In this document: piece after piece, positions 54,001 to 64,000 of the stretch
Layout: each line of letters starts with the position of its first letter
Numbering within the stretch: position 1 is the first letter of the stretch
DNA from: Thermoanaerobaculum sp.
GTDB taxonomy: Bacteria; Acidobacteriota; Thermoanaerobaculia; Multivoradales; UBA5704
Direction: 5' to 3'
Assembly: GCA_021154885.1 (NCBI GenBank)
Contig: JAJKHS010000031.1
Location: 43,364 to 107,363, forward strand
Length of the DNA stretch: 64,000 nt
Position numbers and translations under genes: made by a program
Notes under the pieces: model-generated
The model's input: the letters and a program-made list of their open reading frames with translations, nothing else
Told to the model about the DNA's origin: nothing
Database searches by the model: none

Positions 54001-56457
54001 GGTGGCGAGCCGATGCCAGTAGAGCTCCGCGACCTTTTCGTGGCGCGCCTCGGGGCCGAGCTGAGCAATTTCTATGGGCCGACCGAGACCACCATCAACT
54101 CGACGTACTGGAGGTGTCTGTCCGATCTTTCCGGCCGACCGGTTCCGTTGGGACTGCCGATCGCTAATACCCGCCTTTTCGTAGTGGACGCCGACCTCGA
54201 TCTGGTCCCGACGGGGGCGGTCGGCGAGCTGCTGATCGGCGGCGCGGGCGTGTCGCGCGGCTACCTGCGGCAGCCCGATCGCACGGCGGCGAGCTTCATC
54301 CCAGACCCGTTCAGCGGCGACCCGGGGGAGCGCCTGTACCGCAGCGGCGACCTGATCCGCTACCGCCCCGACGGCGTCCTCGAATATCTCGGCCGCAAGG
54401 ACTTTCAGATCAAGATTCGAGGCCTCCGCATCGAGCTCGGAGAGGTCGAGACGGCCCTCGGCACCCATCCCAGGGTCGAGCAGGCGGTGGTGACGGTGTG
54501 CGAGGAGGTCTCTGGCCATCCGCAGCTGGTGGCCTATCTGGTGGCCCGGGGCGCCGCAGCGCCTGGCGCCGCCGAGCTGCGCGCTCATCTCCAGCAGCGC
54601 CTCCCCGAGTACATGGTGCCTACGGTGTACGTGAGCCTGGTGGCCATGCCGCTGAACCCGAACGGCAAGCTCGACCGGCGGGCGCTACCGGCCCCCACCG
54701 AGGGGGTGCGAGCGGATCTCGGTACTCCATACGTCGCGCCGCGCAACCCGGTCGAGGAGCTGCTGTGCGACATCTGGAGCGCCTTGCTGGGGGTGGAACG
54801 GATCGGCGTCGAAGACGATTTCTTCCAGCTCGGCGGCCAGTCGCTGCTCGCCTTGCAGATGCTCGTACGCCTGCGCGATGCTTTCGCGATCGAACTGCCG
54901 CTCGACGTCATCTTCGACGCGCCGACCATCGCTGCACAGGGGGCTGCCGTGACGGCGGCGATCCAGGGGGGGAAGGGCTGCACGGCGCCGCCAGTGCTGC
55001 CGGTGCCGCGCGGCGCCCCCCTCCCTCTCTCCTTCGCGCAACAGCGGCTCTGGTTCCTCGACCAACTCGATCCGGGCACCGCTGCCTACAACATCCCCTA
55101 CGCCTTGCGCCTCGTCGGACCGCTACGGGCCGCCGTACTCGCCGGCGCCCTGCAGGAGGTAGTGCGCCGTCACGAAGCGCTGCGCGCCCGCTTCGTCAAA
55201 CTTGCGGACGGGCCGGCCCAGGTGTTCTCGGCGCCCGGCCCGCTGCCGCTGCCGCTCGTCGACCTCGCCGGGCTCCCTGCCGCGGCGCGCCAGCAGGAGC
55301 TCCGGCGACTCGCTGCCGAAGAGGCGCGCCAGCCGTTCGACCTCTCCCAGGGACCTCTGCTGCGCACGGGCCTGCTGCGCCTCCACCCCGAGGAGCACGC
55401 CGTTCTGTTCACCTTGCATCACGTGGCCGGCGACGCCTGGTCGATGAACCTGCTGCTGCGCGAGGTCACGGCGCTATACCAGGCCTTCGCGGCCGGCCGG
55501 CCCTCGCCGCTGGCCGAACTCCCGGTGCAGTACGCTGACTACGCCGTATGGCAGCGCGGATGGCTGCGGGGCGAGATCCTGGAGGAGCAGTTGGCCTACT
55601 GGCGGCGTCAGCTCACGGGGGCGCCGCGCGAGCTCCGGCTGCCGACCGACCTGCCGCGACCGGTGATGCCAAGCCTGCGTGGCGCCTCCCAATCCCGCCC
55701 GCTGCCGTCCGCTCTCGACCGGGCGTTCAAGACCCTCGGCCAACGCGAGGGGACGACCCCCTTCATGACCCTGCTGGCGGCGCTCGGCGTCGTGCTCTGC
55801 CACCTCACCGGCGGCCAGGAGGACCTCATCCTCGGCTCGAACGCCGCCGACCGCAGCTCGTTGGAGAGCGAAGGGCTGATCGGGTTCTTCATCAACATGC
55901 TGGCCCTGCGTTTCGATCTCACGGGCGATCCCAGCTTCCGCCAGTTGCTGGGGCGGATGCGCACCATGACGCTCAGCGCCTATGCCCACCAGGAGTTGCC
56001 CTTCGAGACTCTGGTGCACGAACTGCAGCTCGAACGCCGCGCCGACGGCACGCCGCTGATCCAGGCGGTGGTTGACTTCCAGACCGCCGCCGCCGCCCCG
56101 CCCGAGTTGCCGGGCCTCGCGCTCGAGCTGCTACCGGATGCTGAGGAGGTAGCCAAATTCGATCTCACCTTCATTTTGACCGACAGTGTGGTGGGACTGC
56201 GCTGCACGGTGCAATATCGGGCCGATCTGTTCTATGCAACCACCATCGCGCACCTGCTCGACAGCTTCGAGCTCTGCCTGACCCTGGCCACAGCCGACCC
56301 CGAGATCCGGCTGAGCGCCCTGCGCCAACGCCTCGCCGAGCATGACCACGAGCGGACCGCCGCAGCGCGCGAGAGCCTGAGCCTGAAGCGGCGCCAGCGA
56401 TCACGCCACGGCAAGCGGGCGTCGGTACCGGCAATGAACCTAGAAGGAGAAAGCTGA
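51067..56457 (+). CDS. Non-ribosomal peptide synthetase, C - half-C - A - T - C
   Basis: 1796 aa. Order with approximate residues: C11 (IYPLSPAQHGILF start, HHLLQDGWS at ~155, DCL-like), a partial condensation-type region (~498-695), A11 (LYTSGSTGSPKG at ~862), T11 (LGGQSL at ~1257), C12 (HHVAGDAWS at ~1453), then a basic tail (LKRRQRSRHGKR). A11 residues read by eye: DALFWGFINK, unlike any code I know; three bulky aromatics in the pocket hint at a small substrate. The chain ends in a C domain without A-T, so the acceptor must be on another protein, and nothing before C11 in the window supplies its donor. Base composition is a little less GC-rich than in the minus-strand NRPSs. The next gene encodes a CmlA-like hydroxylase that probably acts on the residue held by T11. 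Confidence 0.9.
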   Translation: MTSEQTAAVRPGDQLGEMIEGIYPLSPAQHGILFDCLYRRDPDHYVSQRTFVFEELDPVLFALAWRRLFDHHPILRTGFIWEGLEHPVQVVLRSAELPLTEHDLRSLPEEEQRREVAQCIHADLMAGFDFTQAPLLRLALYRLGEHTFQFACTFHHLLQDGWSQTLLVEQLVQLYGALAQGAAYDLGSRYPFSAYLEWLSRQDRAQAESFWRRTLAGFSAATPLGEDGPGDIPAGSERQWFEQRQLAETGAALRAQARHNGLTPNTFMQGAWALLLGCESGQRDVVFGVTVAGRPADLPGVEVTAGPFVNVLPLRIRRSSGVPLLAWLRGLQSRQAEQRQYEYSSLNEVHGWSEMPRSQPLFASTFTFQNRPAALGPAPGKSTQMEAAAVSLRSNEHGSQAGAMGFPLIMEVELGAALTLSLFADRRRFSAERTRTWLQRYVELLELLVVHPEADVDTLVELLRGGGQARPARPPETAGEGSGNAAETEVRSPVAQREYRFPFERGERGGAFAPREIAVAVTPELAAGLASLAAEHNVTAEGVVLAAWYALLWRLTEQPSIVVATGVEGHADLVPVPVELGPDLAFDELVQRVAAGLGEARYHDGAQAADFFPLTCELGEAPADLPAGGVERSVVHLACRRRGADLAVSLRYDASLLARVDAERLAGQLLTLLHSGAQKSQSPLYRLETIGEAERLWLLDELNRTAVQGTGDELVHELFAAQARRTPLNAAVIAGEHRLTYEEVARQSNQLAHYLRRQGIGSEHLVGLCVDRTPARVIGVLGVLKAGAAYLPLDPAHPQERQRVILEEARPPLILVQRAWLDKLPPSDARILCLETVWEAFAAESTADPDRAATPQSRVCVLYTSGSTGSPKGVMVTHRSVCNHVLWARQTFGLGGGDRVLHNVAFNFDASVLELFGPLVSGATIVASRPGRQGDSGYLARLLRDQRICACFFVPSMLRFLLQEPAFSECVHLRVLWCGGEPMPVELRDLFVARLGAELSNFYGPTETTINSTYWRCLSDLSGRPVPLGLPIANTRLFVVDADLDLVPTGAVGELLIGGAGVSRGYLRQPDRTAASFIPDPFSGDPGERLYRSGDLIRYRPDGVLEYLGRKDFQIKIRGLRIELGEVETALGTHPRVEQAVVTVCEEVSGHPQLVAYLVARGAAAPGAAELRAHLQQRLPEYMVPTVYVSLVAMPLNPNGKLDRRALPAPTEGVRADLGTPYVAPRNPVEELLCDIWSALLGVERIGVEDDFFQLGGQSLLALQMLVRLRDAFAIELPLDVIFDAPTIAAQGAAVTAAIQGGKGCTAPPVLPVPRGAPLPLSFAQQRLWFLDQLDPGTAAYNIPYALRLVGPLRAAVLAGALQEVVRRHEALRARFVKLADGPAQVFSAPGPLPLPLVDLAGLPAAARQQELRRLAAEEARQPFDLSQGPLLRTGLLRLHPEEHAVLFTLHHVAGDAWSMNLLLREVTALYQAFAAGRPSPLAELPVQYADYAVWQRGWLRGEILEEQLAYWRRQLTGAPRELRLPTDLPRPVMPSLRGASQSRPLPSALDRAFKTLGQREGTTPFMTLLAALGVVLCHLTGGQEDLILGSNAADRSSLESEGLIGFFINMLALRFDLTGDPSFRQLLGRMRTMTLSAYAHQELPFETLVHELQLERRADGTPLIQAVVDFQTAAAAPPELPGLALELLPDAEEVAKFDLTFILTDSVVGLRCTVQYRADLFYATTIAHLLDSFELCLTLATADPEIRLSALRQRLAEHDHERTAAARESLSLKRRQRSRHGKRASVPAMNLEGES
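52558..53150 (+). other. Half condensation-like domain between C11 and A11
   Basis: About 195 residues between C11 and A11 match only the C-terminal lobe of a C domain: VTPELAAGLASLAAEHNVTAEG, then WYALLWRLTEQ, ending in a normal C-domain exit (SLRYDASLLARVDAERLAGQ). The N-terminal lobe with HHxxxDG is missing. The LLWRL pattern and following layout resemble the C-terminal half of the interface-like domain at 17290-18612. It may be a reduced recruitment surface for the neighbouring hydroxylase or a decayed remnant. Confidence 0.6.
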
Positions 56458-56550
56458 ATTGACGGCCCAGGATCCTGCAGTCAAGGGCGTGAAAAGCAAA
56501 TGGGCTTCCCGCAAGGCCACGAAGAAAGCACATTGAGGAATAGAACTAAC

Positions 56551-58137
56551 ATGCAACCCCGACTGTATTTAAAGCCGAACGTGCAGGTTGAACCTCTTAT
56601 CGACCAGTGGTACGCTTGGTCATATCTGATTCCTCCCGCGACAGCAGCAAGGAACATGACGGAACGCCATCTGAAAATTATGGATTCGTATATTAGTACA
56701 CCGGACATGCATGCTGCCGCGGTAAAGAACCCGCGGATGCTTGGTGGCCCGTTTATCGACTACGGCGGTAAACGAGTGGGCGAAATTCAAGCTCTGAGAG
56801 ACCGAACTATCAATGAGCGCACACCTTTGATGGAACTGTCAAAAGCACTGGTAGAGCTCGACGCGATGCTGGTGTCGAATGCAAAAGGGTACAGCCTTCA
56901 TACTCTCTACCCAAAGGTGCCGCAGCCGCTCCGAGGTTACGTGGAGTTGGTGTACGATCTAAACAACCATCCGTCCTTCCGCCTTTTAGAATCTTTAATG
57001 TATAAGAGTCGATATTATGATCGTTCGCTGCAGAGTTTTATGCTCTCTACAATCACCAGCGACGACCGACCATTCGTTCTGAGCACTCCGCGTCTAGAGT
57101 CGGACAGGGCGTACCATTGGCAACATTCGTTTAGTGAAGAGTCTGTCGATGCACTGTTTCGCCTGAAGTGTGAGCCGCAGTCGTACGACACCATTCGCAA
57201 TTTTATGGAAGTGGCCGATGAGTCCGAGGCTCTGTTCAAGTCATTTTTGACGCCGGATGCCCCACGACCGTACGAGCCGTATCGGGGAGCAACTGCACGG
57301 TGGCGGTATTTCGGCCACGCCTGCGTGCTCGTAGAGACCCCTCGGATGAGTATGCTATTCGACCCAGTTCTCAGCTACACCTACGAAAGTAATATTTCTC
57401 GTTACACATACCTCGATTTGCCAAAAATGATTGATTACGTCTTGATCACGCACAATCATCAGGACCACGTGCTGTTCGAGACGCTGCTGCAGATCAGACA
57501 CAAAGTCCGATACATTGTGGTACCTCGGAGTGGCGGCACACTTCAGGACCCATCACTCAAGCTCTTGTTACAGAACGTCGGGTTTACAAATGTGATCGAG
57601 ATTGATGAAATGGAGGAGATCGCGGTGGACAATGGTAGCATTACGGGATTGCCGTTCTTTGGCGAGCATGCGGACATCGACATCCGGACCAAAAGCGCCT
57701 ATTTGGTTAGAATCGGCGGTCATTCGTTATTGTTTGCCGCCGATTCATGTAATATCGAACCCAAAATGTACGAGCACATCCATCGAGAGATCGGCGATGT
57801 GGATACACTGTTCTTGGGTATGGAGTGCAACGGCGCGCCTCTGTCCTGGCTTTATGGACCTCTTCTCAGCGGTGGACTTGAGCGTACCATGGATCAATCT
57901 AGACGTCTCGCCGGATCCAACTACGACCAAGCTTTAGAGATTGTAGACGAGTTTCGATGCCGAGAGGTTTATGTGTACGCGATGGGGCAAGAGCCGTGGT
58001 TGAACCACATAATGAGCTTGAAGTACACCGAGCAGTCCAAGCCCATGGTCGATTCGAATCGGCTGATCAATTACTGCCGGGAAAGCGGGATCGCTGCAGA
58101 GCGGCTTTTTGGAGAGAGAGAGATGTTCTTGGAATGA
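56551..58137 (+). CDS. CmlA-like diiron beta-hydroxylase (metallo-beta-lactamase fold)
   Basis: 528 aa from the ATG at 56551 (TTGAGGAA upstream). An in-frame ATG at 56500 would add 17 residues, but the segment LKPNVQVEPLIDQWYAWS fits the expected N-terminus. CmlA of chloramphenicol synthesis has nearly the same length and hydroxylates the beta-carbon of an aminoacyl-carrier-protein substrate with a diiron centre. The iron-binding HxHxDH is visible as H301, H303, D305, H306 in LITHNHQDHV. E372 (FFGEHADI) and D398 (FAADSC) fall where the other ligands belong. The N-terminal ~230 residues are the CmlA-type unique domain. Codon use is far less GC-rich than all neighbours, suggesting recent transfer. 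It follows the C-A-T-C NRPS by about 90 bp. Confidence 0.85.
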   Translation: MQPRLYLKPNVQVEPLIDQWYAWSYLIPPATAARNMTERHLKIMDSYISTPDMHAAAVKNPRMLGGPFIDYGGKRVGEIQALRDRTINERTPLMELSKALVELDAMLVSNAKGYSLHTLYPKVPQPLRGYVELVYDLNNHPSFRLLESLMYKSRYYDRSLQSFMLSTITSDDRPFVLSTPRLESDRAYHWQHSFSEESVDALFRLKCEPQSYDTIRNFMEVADESEALFKSFLTPDAPRPYEPYRGATARWRYFGHACVLVETPRMSMLFDPVLSYTYESNISRYTYLDLPKMIDYVLITHNHQDHVLFETLLQIRHKVRYIVVPRSGGTLQDPSLKLLLQNVGFTNVIEIDEMEEIAVDNGSITGLPFFGEHADIDIRTKSAYLVRIGGHSLLFAADSCNIEPKMYEHIHREIGDVDTLFLGMECNGAPLSWLYGPLLSGGLERTMDQSRRLAGSNYDQALEIVDEFRCREVYVYAMGQEPWLNHIMSLKYTEQSKPMVDSNRLINYCRESGIAAERLFGEREMFLE

Positions 58138-58191
58138 AACCAGAATTGGAGCCTGACAGATTTATCGACGTCCTCCTATAGTTGGCGCCGG

Positions 58192-58278
58192 CTAAAGGTC
58201 ATCAAGGCTTGCCCGGCCTTCTGAACGGTCTGCGCCGCGAAAAAAGTCGACCCATACGGAGGTGTCGACCAGGGTCAC
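58192..58278 (-). pseudogene. Truncated VapC PIN-domain toxin remnant
   Basis: A GTG overlapping the antitoxin stop opens a 28-codon frame beginning VTLVDTSVWVDFFRG, the typical VapC N-terminus with its first catalytic Asp, and then ends at TAG (58192-58194). VapC proteins are about 130 aa, so roughly 100 residues including the other acidic residues are lost. The break sits about 55 bp from the end of the CmlA-like gene, as expected if the incoming segment cut the toxin gene. Confidence 0.75.
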
Positions 58279-58484
58279 TGTGCGCCATTCCGGATCGGAA
58301 GCCGCCGCCGTGAAGCGGCCTCGACCTCGGGCACCTTCCCGCGTAGCGCCGCCAACCGTCGGCGGGCCGCCTCGTCCACCAGCGCTTTCAGACCCAGCCG
58401 GACGGCGACCGATTTAGTGGCCGCACCGGTGACCCGCACTGCTTCTTCAAGGAGATCGCGGTCGATCTCGATCGTCGTTCTCAT
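58275..58484 (-). CDS. vapB: VapB-type ribbon-helix-helix antitoxin
   Basis: 69 aa. The N-terminus MRTTIEIDRDLLEEAV is the beta-strand and first helix of a ribbon-helix-helix antitoxin, with the conserved TKSVAVRLGLKALVDEAARR second helix, then a toxin-binding tail. It overlaps the start of a truncated vapC by 4 bp in the usual antitoxin-toxin order. With the toxin lost, the antitoxin may persist as an orphan that binds its own promoter or cross-neutralises another VapC. Confidence 0.8.
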   Translation of the reverse strand: MRTTIEIDRDLLEEAVRVTGAATKSVAVRLGLKALVDEAARRRLAALRGKVPEVEAASRRRLPIRNGAQ

Positions 58485-58643
58485 GCATAGAGCGTCGCAC
58501 GAATCCTATGCAGGGTCAACGGCGAGCACTGCGCAGCCTGAAGGGTCGTCGACCTGTTGCGGAGGTTGTGGAGGTGCTAGAAAACGACGACTTGGAGATC
58601 GCCGCATATCGGAACATGATTAGAAGTAGCGCTTTCTGGAGAA

Positions 58644-58715
58644 TATCCCCAACGGGATTCGAACCCGTGTTGCCGCCTTGAAAGGGCGGAGTCCTGACCA
58701 CTAGACGATGGGGAC
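58644..58715 (-). tRNA. tRNA-Glu (anticodon TTC)
   Basis: Full cloverleaf on the minus strand: 7-bp acceptor stem GTCCCCA/TGGGGAT (with a G-U end pair), D arm, anticodon stem CCGCC/GGCGG with loop CTTTCAA (anticodon TTC), and T arm ACGGG-TTCGAAT-CCCGT. The discriminator base is A and CCA is not encoded. It lies 159 bp from vapB and 63 bp from the third NRPS gene. tRNA genes are common integration points, but no integrase gene or second copy of the tRNA 3' end was found. Confidence 0.92.
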
Positions 58716-58778
58716 GTGAAAGGAGCACACGACGCCGGACGGCCGGGCGTCGTGCGTAAATTTACCACAGGCGGGCGT

Positions 58779-64000
<5,222 letters not shown>

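Noticed and set aside
58644..58715. Integration site of a prophage or ICE at tRNA-Glu
   Set aside because: No integrase gene and no second copy of the tRNA 3' end was seen in the window.

Overview
Organism: a GC-rich bacterium, most likely an Acidobacteriota member or a relative. This rests on an 811-aa duplicated FtsX/MacB-type permease with no ATPase gene beside it (the ADOP type typical of that phylum), a VKOR-DsbA fusion, a large M28 peptidase with membrane segments, an archaeal-type phosphoglycerate mutase and a DUF5674 gene. No rRNA or marker protein is present, so the assignment is an inference. LAYOUT. (1) 1-37268, minus strand: one continuous NRPS assembly line in three tightly coupled genes, transcribed right to left and running off the left edge. 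It starts with a fatty acyl-AMP ligase and ACP, followed by ten modules. Specificity residues read by eye give: acyl-Thr (epimerised)-Val-like-Gly-Leu-Asp (beta-hydroxylated)-Cys-like-Asp/Asn-like-Ala-Gln-unknown. A non-heme iron dioxygenase is fused to the end of the first protein, and a catalytically dead condensation-like (interface) domain opens the second, so module 5 is split across two proteins. No thioesterase is in the window. (2) 37269-37574: a control region with a duplicated promoter/leader block that reads toward the permease. (3) 37575-41641: orphan ABC permease and FAD oxidoreductase. (4) 41642-48697: housekeeping-like genes (HEAT protein, phosphoglycerate mutase, VKOR-DsbA, M28 peptidase, cysteine-synthase-like PLP enzyme). 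(5) 48711-50621: a small-gene group (DUF5674, an unknown, and two paralogous short HTH-like proteins) around a phased array of degenerate 20-bp repeats. (6) 50810-58137, plus strand: a second NRPS gene (C, half-C, A, T, C) and a CmlA-like diiron beta-hydroxylase, less GC-rich than the rest and probably acquired. (7) 58192-58715: truncated vapC, vapB and tRNA-Glu. (8) 58779-64000, minus strand: the 3' part of a third NRPS gene, with palindromic repeat elements inserted in frame, running off the right edge. HOW THE GENES WORK TOGETHER: the main line should make an N-acylated peptide of at least ten residues with one beta-hydroxy-Asp, a residue able to bind metal. The permease and FAD enzyme are placed to export or tailor it. 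The plus-strand NRPS and the CmlA-like enzyme form a second, chemically distinct beta-hydroxylation unit. The strongest undescribed signal is the 20-bp phased array between the two HTH-like paralogues.
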